A stretch of 6,454 bases of DNA. Origin: Bacteriovoracaceae bacterium UBA2428 (GTDB taxonomy: Bacteria > Bdellovibrionota > UBA2428). Both the position numbers and the translations under genes were made by a program. Positions 1 through 5,476 of the stretch are shown piece by piece. Where the stretch lies: contig DDRA01000177.1 in the NCBI GenBank assembly GCA_002343545.1, forward strand, positions 1 through 6,454. The letters are read 5' to 3'. The notes under the pieces were generated by a model. The model saw only the letters and a program-made list of their open reading frames with translations. It was not told the origin of the DNA and searched no databases. Position 1 is the stretch's first letter; every line of letters begins with the position of its first letter.

Positions 1-146
1 CACTACGACCCGGGGAGAACCCTTCCCAAAAGTTCTCATCGCTCGATTATTGGTATGTTCTTTTTTGACGACGCCACTAAGTCGGCGTGCGCAAGCGAGC
101 TTTCGCGGACGTTGCGCTACTCGGGGCTAAGTTGAGCATCAAGATC
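1..146. other. Non-coding stretch, no gene recognised
   Basis: All frames are short here. One plus-strand frame is open from the left edge to a TGA at 133-135, but its 44 residues resemble nothing I know, and its third codon positions lack the G/C bias of the real genes. Other visible structure is a 6-bp inverted repeat, GAGAAC (15-20) with GTTCTC (32-37), a run of six T at 61-66, and the stem-loops listed separately. The stretch is more AT-rich than the rest of the window, as expected of an intergenic region. It probably carries the 3' flank or promoter of a gene beyond the left edge. Confidence 0.5.
71..117. repeat. Compound stem-loop in the upstream non-coding region
   Basis: Two adjacent inverted repeats are visible. 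ACGCC (71-75) can pair with GGCGT (84-88) across an 8-nt loop. GCGCAAGCGA (89-98) can pair with TCGC (103-106) and TTGCGC (112-117), leaving a 4-nt GCTT loop and a 5-nt bulge at 107-111. Neither strand has a T-tract directly after the structure, so it is not a standard intrinsic terminator. It lies upstream of the promoter proposed at 147-175, so it is probably not in the leader of the beta-barrel gene. It could be the end of a transcript entering from the left, a small RNA or a protein-binding site. The pairing is plain to see; any function is unknown. Confidence 0.35.
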
Positions 147-175
147 CTGACACCAGCTTTCCTAGACTAGATATT
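147..175 (+). promoter_or_regulatory. Candidate sigma70-type promoter for the beta-barrel gene
   Basis: CTGACA at 147-152 matches 5 of 6 bases of the TTGACA -35 consensus. After a 17-bp spacer, GATATT at 170-175 matches 4 of 6 of TATAAT. An overlapping alternative -10 is TAGATA at 168-173 with a 15-bp spacer. Transcription would start near 182, giving a leader of about 54 nt. This would leave the upstream in-frame TTG at 179 outside the transcript and supports translation from 236. The match is by eye only. Confidence 0.4.
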
Positions 176-220
176 GGCTTGTACAGATCCGGTCAGACAT
201 CCACAATGAAGACAGGGTCA

Positions 221-226
221 AGGAGG
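221..226 (+). promoter_or_regulatory. Ribosome binding site fixing the start at 236
   Basis: AGGAGG is a perfect Shine-Dalgarno core, 9 nt before the ATG at 236. The frame is open further upstream, with a TTG at 179 and an ATG at 206. Neither gives a signal peptide at the very N-terminus, so this site decides the start. Confidence 0.75.
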
Positions 227-235
227 CCCTTTTGC

Positions 236-853
236 ATGAAGAATATTTTTGCGAAATTCCTAGGGATCTCGGCTTTCGGCATCGTGCTTTCGGCTCCCGT
301 GGCTCACGCGGCGGGGCCGGTCTCGTTCTCGCTCAAGGGCGGCGCGACGATGTCGAGCTCGAGCGCGGCGGGATCGAAAATGGGCATCGGCTTTTTGGGC
401 GGCCTCGGCGTCGACGTCGGCGCGGGACCGATCGGCGTGCAAGTCGACGCATTCTACGCCAAGCGCAAGATCGGCGTGGCCGACTCGACGCAAACCATCG
501 CCGGCCAGGACTTCGCCATCACGAATGCTTCGATATCGATGACCCAGCTCTTCGTCCCGATTCAGCTGCGCTTCGCGCTCATGCCGATGCTGCGTCTCAC
601 CGCGGGCGGCTACTTCGCGTCGGGACTCGGTAAGGTCAGCAGCAGCGCCTCGGTCGCCGGGATCAGCCTTCCGGCCGTCGAGCAAGAATACGCCGCCGCC
701 GGAATCGAGAAGACGGATTACGGCTTGATCGGTGGCCTTGGCGTGGCGGCCGGCCCCTTGCTCGTGGGCGGCCACTATTACTACGGCCTCAAGAAGGGCG
801 CCGGTAACGCGAAAGCCTCGGGTTTCGACCTCACGATCGGTTTCGAGTTCTAA
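236..853 (+). CDS. Outer-membrane beta-barrel protein (porin family, small barrel)
   Basis: This 205-residue exported protein is probably a small outer-membrane beta-barrel. The N-terminus is a clear Sec signal peptide: K2 and K7 are the positive region, a hydrophobic core runs from about residue 8 to 21, and an AHA-type cleavage site falls near residue 25. The mature part is rich in Gly, Ala and Ser, with alternating hydrophobic stretches ending in short turns, such as the GLGVDVGAGPIGVQVDAFYA segment and repeated GGLGVAAG-like strands. The last residues are GFEF, and a C-terminal Phe in a final beta strand is the usual recognition signal for the BAM assembly machinery. The size suggests about eight strands, as in OmpA/OmpX-like or 'outer membrane beta-barrel' family proteins; a large trimeric porin would be longer. 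The ligand or role cannot be read from the sequence. The gene is monocistronic: a promoter and a strong Shine-Dalgarno lie upstream, and a hairpin terminator lies just after the stop. It converges on the FliG-like gene with 4 bp between the two stops. Confidence 0.8.
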   Translation: MKNIFAKFLGISAFGIVLSAPVAHAAGPVSFSLKGGATMSSSSAAGSKMGIGFLGGLGVDVGAGPIGVQVDAFYAKRKIGVADSTQTIAGQDFAITNASISMTQLFVPIQLRFALMPMLRLTAGGYFASGLGKVSSSASVAGISLPAVEQEYAAAGIEKTDYGLIGGLGVAAGPLLVGGHYYYGLKKGAGNAKASGFDLTIGFEF

Positions 854-857
854 CGAT

Positions 858-1478
858 CTAGAAACCCAGTTGGGTTTTTAGGAACTGCTCGAAGCGCTCC
901 CCCATCAAGCCCGAGGGGGGCGCTTCGAGCCCAAAGCTCTCGATCGGAGGGCATCCCGACTCTTCGGAAGCGCTGCCGGTCTGCACGGGGCCGTCGCCGA
1001 TCTTCGCCGTGCCGCCGGCGCCGCTCGCGCCGCCGCCGCCCGCATCGGATCCCGGAAGCTTGATACGTCCTTCGCTCTCGAGTTTGCGCGCCGTCGCGAC
1101 GAGCTTGCGCCGTGCCGTTTCCATCTGCGTCGGGTTCGGCGCCGCTCCCGCGAGGTTTTCTTTCTCTTGCTTGTAGTCGTTGAAGTTTTTCCCGAGACAC
1201 TTCTCGCAGAGGATGACGAAGGTCGGGTCTTCCCCGAAAAGCGCGAGCGCCACGAACTTGGGCGGGGTTTCCGAGATGATCTCCGCGATCATGTTTTCGG
1301 GAAGCTTGCGGATGCCGTCGTAGGCGAAGAGCCTGCCTTCTACTTGCGCCGCGAAGGAAGCGTCCTCGGCACGGATCATGTTGAGCAACTGGGAGCGTTT
1401 GGGTTCCGACGATTCCTCGATGAGCTTGACGAGTTCGAGGACGTTCCCGCCCTTCTTGTAGCGATCTAGCATTCCCAC
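858..1478 (-). CDS. Stand-alone FliG C-terminal-domain-like protein
   Basis: The protein has 206 residues from the GTG at 1478, or 204 from the ATG at 1472. A G-rich stretch (1485-1489), six bases before the GTG, favours the GTG. Residues about 11-140 follow the helical pattern of the FliG C-terminal region: a 'VLELVKLIEE' helix, then 'LLNMIRAEDASFAAQVEGRLFAY', which matches the E(D)PxLAExIxxxMFxFE element, then a 'LPENMIAEII...ALALFG' segment matching DDRxIQxLLxEVDxxxLxxALKG. It closes with 'ARRKLVATARKLESEGRIKL', which resembles the last FliG helix (IVRRLAExGEI). FliG is normally about 330-340 residues and joins the flagellar MS ring to the C ring. Here the N-terminal FliF-binding domain and the EHPQ-motif middle domain are missing. 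The charged Asp-Asp-Arg and Arg torque positions appear to be replaced (LPEN, AEII). A Gly/Ala linker (residues 147-156) and a distinct tail (about 178-206) follow. No signal peptide or membrane segment is seen, so it is probably cytoplasmic. It is last in a three-gene operon, 3 bp after the PATAN gene. It is likely a repurposed FliG-type scaffold rather than a motor subunit; the FliG assignment is by pattern only. Confidence 0.65.
   Translation of the reverse strand: MGMLDRYKKGGNVLELVKLIEESSEPKRSQLLNMIRAEDASFAAQVEGRLFAYDGIRKLPENMIAEIISETPPKFVALALFGEDPTFVILCEKCLGKNFNDYKQEKENLAGAAPNPTQMETARRKLVATARKLESEGRIKLPGSDAGGGGASGAGGTAKIGDGPVQTGSASEESGCPPIESFGLEAPPSGLMGERFEQFLKTQLGF
862..879 (+). terminator. 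Intrinsic terminator of the beta-barrel gene, inside the convergent gene
   Basis: AAACCC (862-867), loop AGTT (868-871) and GGGTTT (872-877) form a 6-bp hairpin that runs into a TTTTT tract (875-879), nine bases after the TAA at 851-853. In the plus direction this is a weak to moderate Rho-independent terminator. On the minus strand the same hairpin is not followed by a T-tract, so it is largely one-directional. It also encodes the last residues of the convergent FliG-like protein. Confidence 0.5.
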
Positions 1479-1481
1479 GTG

Positions 1482-2825
1482 TCACCCCCGCGCTTCGAAT
1501 TCCCTTTGGACCAGAATCAGTCCCGACTTCCTAAGTTCAACCAGACTCTCGACGATGTCGATGTCAAGAAGCGGGCAGTTGTTGAAGACGTCCCGCACGA
1601 GATGAAACTCGCTGACCGCCGCCAGAACCAGGAACAGGCGGTGGGTCCATTGGGAGCGTTGCCGAACGGCGTTCGGGTTCCCTTCGAGACGCATCTGCGA
1701 GGAGGGCACGAAACTTCGGACGACTTCCCATCGCCGAATCCAATCGGCGTAGGCGCGCGCGAACTCGAGCGCACCGAAATCCATTTCGCGATCCTTGAAA
1801 CCGTGCTCATCGCGGGGCAAGAAGCGCCACTTGGCTTCCGGCCAAGCCAGGACTCGGAAGAGCGCCTTCTCGCCGCCGACCGCGCCCGTCACGGCATGCA
1901 CGAGTCGACCTTCCAGGACCGTGAGCACGGCGTGTTTGAGACCGGATTGGACCCGGATCTCTCCCGAAGCCCCCGCCAAGAGAAGCCCCCGTACGAAATC
2001 CGCGAGGTTCTGCGCCGGGGCCGAAGCCGCCAACGTCGCGTCCTTCGAAGACATCCCGCTTCGCGCCATGAGCGACGCCAGTTCTTCCACGACCGGAAGC
2101 GGGGCGAACTGCAGGATCCAGGCACCGATCGAAATCTGGTCACCGACTTCGATCGGGCGCGAAGCCGGCGGGCCCTGAACCGGCGGGTCCGGCGAAAGGA
2201 CCGCGCCGGTCCAGGCTCCTTCGCGAAGATTCAGCTCGAGGAACTCGTGTCCCGTGTCGTAAGGAAGGCGAATGGGGGCGCGCGAGCGCCAGCCCCCGAT
2301 CCTCAACGAAGTTCCTACGTCGACGAGCGAAAAATCCACGGCTCCCGGAAAGCCCTCGGGCGGATTCAGGAGACGAAGGCGTCCCGGCTGCCGGCGGCGT
2401 TGGGAAAGCCAACCCGCCAGGGAATCCACCAAAAGGGATTCTTTCTTCGTCTTCTCCGAAGCCGCGGCGATGGCATCGAGCGACAACGCGATCCGTTCGA
2501 AGCTGACGCCATCCCAAGTGATGGGGCGAAAGCCCGAAGCCTCCCCGAGCGCGAGAAGCTGCTGGGGCGTAGGCTGCTGAAAGCTCGCCAAGCCCACGTG
2601 ACCCCGGAAATTTTTCAGGTGCTCGACCGGGACGGGTTGCCCAAGGTCGAACGAAAACCAAACGATCTCGAAGTCGCTCAGGTCTTCGTTGGGATCCGCG
2701 AGCCGACCGGGAAAAAGCCGAAAACGGCGCGCCGAGAACTCATGGCGATCCAGGTACCACTGAAGGCCCTGAATCGCCTGAACCGGCGCGAAACAAAGTA
2801 CGCGAGTGTAGTTAACGAGCTCCAA
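1482..2825 (-). CDS. Multidomain PATAN/DUF4388 protein with FHA-like and degenerate receiver-like parts
   Basis: The protein has 447 residues from the TTG at 2825; a GTG at 2870 would add 15 residues but overlap the protease gene by 59 bp. Residues about 7-115 look like a receiver fold: a hydrophobic first strand (RVLCF), then DFEIVWFSFDL aligning with the usual DlvLLDi strand. Ser58 sits where the phosphorylated Asp should be and the acidic pair after strand 1 is absent, so it is probably a pseudo-receiver. Residues about 148-241 resemble an FHA domain: an RIGG turn, a central His at 193 and a closing IEVGDQISIGAWILQF, the typical (L/I)xxGDxIxIGxxxLxF end. Residues about 268-340 match PATAN/DUF4388: the DFVRGLLLAGASGEIRV start, then LEGRLVHAVTG and GEKALFRVLAW. 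Residues about 392-445 look like the winged-helix module that often follows DUF4388. No signal peptide or membrane segment is seen. In Myxococcota, Geobacter and Bdellovibrionota such proteins are cytoplasmic signalling or scaffold components. The start overlaps the protease stop by 14 bp, and the stop lies 3 bp before the FliG-like gene, so translational coupling is likely. The DUF4388 call is firm; FHA-like is moderate and receiver-like weaker. Confidence 0.7.
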   Translation of the reverse strand: MELVNYTRVLCFAPVQAIQGLQWYLDRHEFSARRFRLFPGRLADPNEDLSDFEIVWFSFDLGQPVPVEHLKNFRGHVGLASFQQPTPQQLLALGEASGFRPITWDGVSFERIALSLDAIAAASEKTKKESLLVDSLAGWLSQRRRQPGRLRLLNPPEGFPGAVDFSLVDVGTSLRIGGWRSRAPIRLPYDTGHEFLELNLREGAWTGAVLSPDPPVQGPPASRPIEVGDQISIGAWILQFAPLPVVEELASLMARSGMSSKDATLAASAPAQNLADFVRGLLLAGASGEIRVQSGLKHAVLTVLEGRLVHAVTGAVGGEKALFRVLAWPEAKWRFLPRDEHGFKDREMDFGALEFARAYADWIRRWEVVRSFVPSSQMRLEGNPNAVRQRSQWTHRLFLVLAAVSEFHLVRDVFNNCPLLDIDIVESLVELRKSGLILVQREFEARG

Positions 2826-4227
2826 ACGTCTTCGCCCTTCGCAGGGCGGCCGCAGCGTTGATGCGACCACCCGTAACGGTCATCCCTTGCAAGGCCGCCA
2901 AGGGGTCCACCGTATCCATGATGATCTGCTTGACCTGAACGGCCGTCAAGTCGGGGCGCTCCGAGAGGATGAGCGCCGCGAGGCCCGCGACGTGGGGGCA
3001 CGCCATCGAAGTTCCGCTGTTCTTTTGGTACTTGCCGCCCGGCACCGTGCTCAGGATCGCCGATCCCGGCGCGCCGACGTGCACGCTTTCCTTGCCGTAG
3101 TTGCTGAAGAACGAGCGTCGGTCGGCGTTCGTCGTCGACGCCACGGTCAGCACGTTCGGCAGACGGTAGGCCGCCGGGTAGACGGGATCCTTGTCGTTGT
3201 CCGTACCGTCGTTACCCGCGGCCGCGACGAAAAGAACGTCGGCCTTCGCGGCGCGATCGATCGCTTCTTCGAGGGCCTTGTTCTCGAGATCGTCGTCCGA
3301 ACGTCCGCCCCACGAGTTGCTCATCACGCGAACGCCGCGCGAAATCGCGTAATCGATCGAGCGGATCGCGTCGCTCGTCGTGCCCTGACCCGCCTTCGTG
3401 ATGAACTTGATTCCCACGATCGAGACTCGGGGCGAAACGCCCGAAAGGCCGACGCCGTTGAATCCGGTCGCGCCGATCGTGCCCGACGTGTGCGTGCCGT
3501 GGCCGTGATCGTCGTAGGGCTTCGGGTCGTTGTTCGCGAAGTCGTAGCCGACGACGTCCTTCAGGACGGGATCGGGCGAAGGATTGATCCACATGTTGTT
3601 GACGAGATCGGGGTGCGTGTAATCCACGCCCGTATCGATGTCGGCCACGAGGATCTTGGTCGAACCCATCTGCTGTTTCCACGCGTCGGTGGCCTTGACC
3701 ATGTCGAGACCCCACGCGTCGCGGTTCATCGGGTCCGCGATGGGCGTGTCGGGCAACGGAGGCGCCGGCACGTAATCCGGATCCGCGGCCAGGCTGTTGC
3801 CGCCGCCCGGGAAGGGATTGAAGATCGGACGCAGGAACTCGGGAGCCGACATCATCGAGAAATCCGAACGACGGCCCTCACGAACGGGCAGCACGCTCAG
3901 CAAGTAATCGGGTTGGGCCCACTCGACGTCTTTCGAGAGATTGGCTTCGAGGGCCGCTTTGACCGGCGTCATGCCCGCGGCAAAGCGGAAGGCGAGCGTC
4001 TGGCGATCGATCCAGCGTGCCTGCGAGATCACGCCGAGCTCGCGACTGCCGATCGAAAGGTTCAGCTGGCTGCCGACCACGTTCGCGCTACGAACGTTCA
4101 GCATGCGCGAGCCCTTACGGAACTTCACGAGAATACGGTTCGGAACCGCCGAAGCGGGCGGCGTCGGTGCCGCCTGAGCCGACAACGAGGCAACGGAGGC
4201 CAGAACGGCCGAAAAGATAGAACGCAT
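2812..4227 (-). CDS. Exported subtilisin-like serine protease (peptidase family S8)
   Basis: This 471-residue preproenzyme starts at the ATG at 4227, preceded by GGGAGGGG with 5 nt spacing. Residues 1-19 are a Sec signal peptide (MRSIFSAVLASVASLSAQA). Residues about 29-111 are an I9-type propeptide (NRILVKFRKG... ending VEWAQPDYLLS), which in this family folds the enzyme and inhibits it until cleaved. A Pro/Gly-rich linker (about 112-165) follows. The catalytic domain runs from about 166 to the end. It contains Asp198 in DTG, His243 in HGHGTH, the oxyanion Asn339 in AAAGN and Ser407 in SGTSMACPH, so the triad is complete and the enzyme should be active. The chain stops right after the S8 fold (TGGRINAAAAL), with no C-terminal extension, so it is a simple secreted or periplasmic endopeptidase. 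Substrates cannot be predicted. It is first in an operon with the PATAN and FliG-like genes, whose products appear cytoplasmic, so a shared role is not obvious. A candidate promoter lies just upstream. Confidence 0.93.
   Translation of the reverse strand: MRSIFSAVLASVASLSAQAAPTPPASAVPNRILVKFRKGSRMLNVRSANVVGSQLNLSIGSRELGVISQARWIDRQTLAFRFAAGMTPVKAALEANLSKDVEWAQPDYLLSVLPVREGRRSDFSMMSAPEFLRPIFNPFPGGGNSLAADPDYVPAPPLPDTPIADPMNRDAWGLDMVKATDAWKQQMGSTKILVADIDTGVDYTHPDLVNNMWINPSPDPVLKDVVGYDFANNDPKPYDDHGHGTHTSGTIGATGFNGVGLSGVSPRVSIVGIKFITKAGQGTTSDAIRSIDYAISRGVRVMSNSWGGRSDDDLENKALEEAIDRAAKADVLFVAAAGNDGTDNDKDPVYPAAYRLPNVLTVASTTNADRRSFFSNYGKESVHVGAPGSAILSTVPGGKYQKNSGTSMACPHVAGLAALILSERPDLTAVQVKQIIMDTVDPLAALQGMTVTGGRINAAAALRRAKTFGAR
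2835..2840 (-). promoter_or_regulatory. Ribosome binding site favouring the TTG start at 2825
   Basis: On the minus strand GAAGGG lies 9 nt before the TTG at 2825. The alternative GTG at 2870 has only AAGGG at 12 nt and would overlap the protease by 59 bp. From the TTG the protein begins MELVNYTRVLCF, close to the first predicted strand. Confidence 0.4.
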
Positions 4228-4252
4228 GGTAACCCCTCCCTGTGGAACAGGA

Positions 4253-4281
4253 AGAATAGGGGCAAAACCCCAAGGATCCAA
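4253..4281 (-). promoter_or_regulatory. Candidate promoter for the protease operon
   Basis: On the minus strand TTGGAT (4281-4276) and TATTCT (4258-4253) are separated by exactly 17 bp. The -10 matches TATAAT at 4 of 6 bases and the -35 matches TTGACA only at its TTG. Transcription would start near 4246, leaving about 20 nt before the ATG, enough for the GGGAGGGG ribosome site. The spacer contains a GGGG-TTTTG-CCCC hairpin (4271-4259). This is a weak match found by eye, but the 96-bp gap after nagZ argues for some promoter here. Confidence 0.3.
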
Positions 4282-4325
4282 ATCCCCGGGGTCCTAATTC
4301 AACTTTACAAAATGCGCCGGGGATT
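4281..4325. repeat. 9-bp inverted repeat overlapping the nagZ stop codon
   Basis: AATCCCCGG (4281-4289) and CCGGGGATT (4317-4325) are perfect inverted copies 27 bp apart. The right arm includes part of the nagZ TAA stop (4326-4324). The left arm also contains an 8-bp palindrome, CCCCGGGG (4284-4291), and it abuts the proposed -35 of the protease promoter. No T-tract follows on the minus strand (TTTGGATCC), so it is not a classic intrinsic terminator. It could be a 3'-end stabilising stem of the oppBC-nagZ transcript or an operator for the protease operon. Confidence 0.4.
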
Positions 4326-5466
4326 AAGTCGCTTCGGATTCCTGGGTGGAAGGACCGTTCTCGACGCTCCGCCCCTCTCGAATGGCGACGGCGACCGACT
4401 TTAAGTCGGGCGATCCGACGACGGCCTGCGCCATTTCGAGGTTCGCGAAAGCGAAGGGCCTCAGAAAGCGGGTCTTCGCGTCGCGGATTCGCTCGAGGGC
4501 CTCGTCCAGCTTCTTCATCGGCAACGCGCCCGATTCGAAAGCCTTCACGAGATGCTGCCAGACCTCTTCGATTCGGTTCCACTCGTGGCAAAGCAAGACC
4601 TGATCGCAGCCCGCCTCGATCGCGAGGAAAGCCGCGTCGGTCAGGGAATACTTCTTCTGGATCGCGCCCATTTCCAGGTCGTCGCTAAAGATCAGCTTTT
4701 GGTAGCGCAGGTTCTTGCGCAACTGGTCTTGGAGGATGCGCCGCGAAAGCGTCGCGGGCCGATCGGGATCGATTTTCGGAAAAAGGATGTGCGCCGTCAT
4801 GATGCCTTCCACGCGGGCGCGGATCGCCCGCTTGAAAGGAGACCAATCGCGATTCTCGAGCTGCTCGGCGCTGCGGTCGCAGATCGGAAGCTCCGTGTGC
4901 GAGTCGATCGACGTCACGCCGTGACCCGGAAAGTGCTTGGCGACGCCGATGACTCCGCCCTTCAGCAGGCCGCGCACGAGCGCCGAACCCATCGTCGCGA
5001 CGACCTCTTCCTGCGTCGAGAAAGCGCGATCGCCGATGACGGAGTTATCGAGGGATTCCGGGACGTCGACGACCGGCGCGAAGTTCACGTTCACGCCGCA
5101 GGCGCGAAGCTCCTTGGCCATGACGAAGCCCGCTTCGAAGGCCGTCTTCGCGGAGTTCAACCTTCCCATCACGGCCTGCGGAGGGAAATCGGTGAAGGGA
5201 GCGCCGAAACGACGAACGCGGCCTCCTTCTTGATCGACGCCGATGAAAGCCGGCATGCCTTCGAAAGCATCCGAAGTCAGCGTTTTCTGGATATCGTTCG
5301 TGAGCTCGACGAGCTGAGGGACCGACTCGTAGTTGGCTTTGAACAAGATGACTCCGCCGACGCCCACGCGTCCGAGCACGTCGAGCTTGGCCCGATCGAG
5401 TCTCGTTCCGGGCACGCCCACGCACAGCAGCTGCCCGACTTTCTTGCCTAAGATCGATTGGTCCAC
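4324..5466 (-). CDS. nagZ: Beta-N-acetylhexosaminidase NagZ (glycoside hydrolase family 3)
   Basis: NagZ removes the non-reducing N-acetylglucosamine from GlcNAc-1,6-anhydroMurNAc (muro)peptides in the cytoplasm during peptidoglycan recycling. The 380-residue protein starts at the GTG at 5466, with GAGGAG six bases upstream. GH3 landmarks are all present: FIGVDQEGGRVRRF (about 74-87), NFAPVVDVP (128-136), IGDRAFS (144-150) and the NagZ signature KHFPGHG (177-183). The Asp188-Ser-His190 that supplies the general acid/base dyad and FSDDLEMGAI (260-269) with the predicted nucleophile Asp262 follow. No signal peptide or lipobox is seen, matching the cytoplasmic enzyme of Gram-negatives. It is somewhat longer than the roughly 340-residue enterobacterial enzyme because of a polar tail after about residue 335, ending in a Glu/Ser/Thr-rich segment. 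It begins 10 bp after the stop of the OppC-type permease, so it is very probably co-transcribed with the importer. That context suggests imported muropeptides or their fragments as substrate. In some bacteria NagZ products also drive AmpR-type beta-lactamase induction; no such gene is seen here. Confidence 0.93.
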   Translation of the reverse strand: MDQSILGKKVGQLLCVGVPGTRLDRAKLDVLGRVGVGGVILFKANYESVPQLVELTNDIQKTLTSDAFEGMPAFIGVDQEGGRVRRFGAPFTDFPPQAVMGRLNSAKTAFEAGFVMAKELRACGVNVNFAPVVDVPESLDNSVIGDRAFSTQEEVVATMGSALVRGLLKGGVIGVAKHFPGHGVTSIDSHTELPICDRSAEQLENRDWSPFKRAIRARVEGIMTAHILFPKIDPDRPATLSRRILQDQLRKNLRYQKLIFSDDLEMGAIQKKYSLTDAAFLAIEAGCDQVLLCHEWNRIEEVWQHLVKAFESGALPMKKLDEALERIRDAKTRFLRPFAFANLEMAQAVVGSPDLKSVAVAIREGRSVENGPSTQESEAT

Positions 5467-5476
5467 TCACCTCTCC

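Noticed and set aside
1..39. Possible divergent minus-strand gene starting with ATG at 39 and leaving the left edge
   Set aside because: Only 13 codons are visible, there is no convincing Shine-Dalgarno upstream, and the start overlaps a 6-bp inverted repeat.
51..67. Sigma54-like promoter (TGG...)
   Set aside because: The GG at 52-53 is not followed by GC at the required spacing; the -12 position falls in a T-run.
1..135. Plus-strand frame open from the left edge to TGA at 133-135 (44 residues)
   Set aside because: The residues match no family I know, third codon positions are not G/C-biased as in the real genes, and the same stretch forms stem-loops. It may be chance; a partial gene end cannot be fully excluded.
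179..235. Longer N-terminus for the beta-barrel protein from TTG 179 or ATG 206
   Set aside because: The AGGAGG at 221-226 is correctly placed only for the ATG at 236, which puts the signal peptide at the N-terminus.
1011..1040. GC-rich GCC/GCG repeat tract
   Set aside because: It encodes the Gly/Ala linker of the FliG-like protein and is ordinary low-complexity coding sequence, not a separate repeat element.
1479..2861. Plus-strand frame opposite the PATAN gene
   Set aside because: It is highly charged and Arg-rich with no domain pattern, while the minus-strand frame has a recognisable DUF4388 domain.
4259..4271. GGGG-TTTTG-CCCC hairpin as terminator after nagZ
   Set aside because: The stem is only 4 bp and no T-tract follows; it more likely lies in the spacer of the proposed protease promoter.
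2887..4404. Long plus-strand frame opposite the protease gene
   Set aside because: Its product is Arg/Val/His-rich with no recognisable domain. It is the antisense shadow of a clear S8 protease with a complete catalytic triad.
4552..5451. Plus-strand frame opposite nagZ
   Set aside because: It is an antisense shadow with skewed composition; the minus strand carries all GH3 NagZ motifs.
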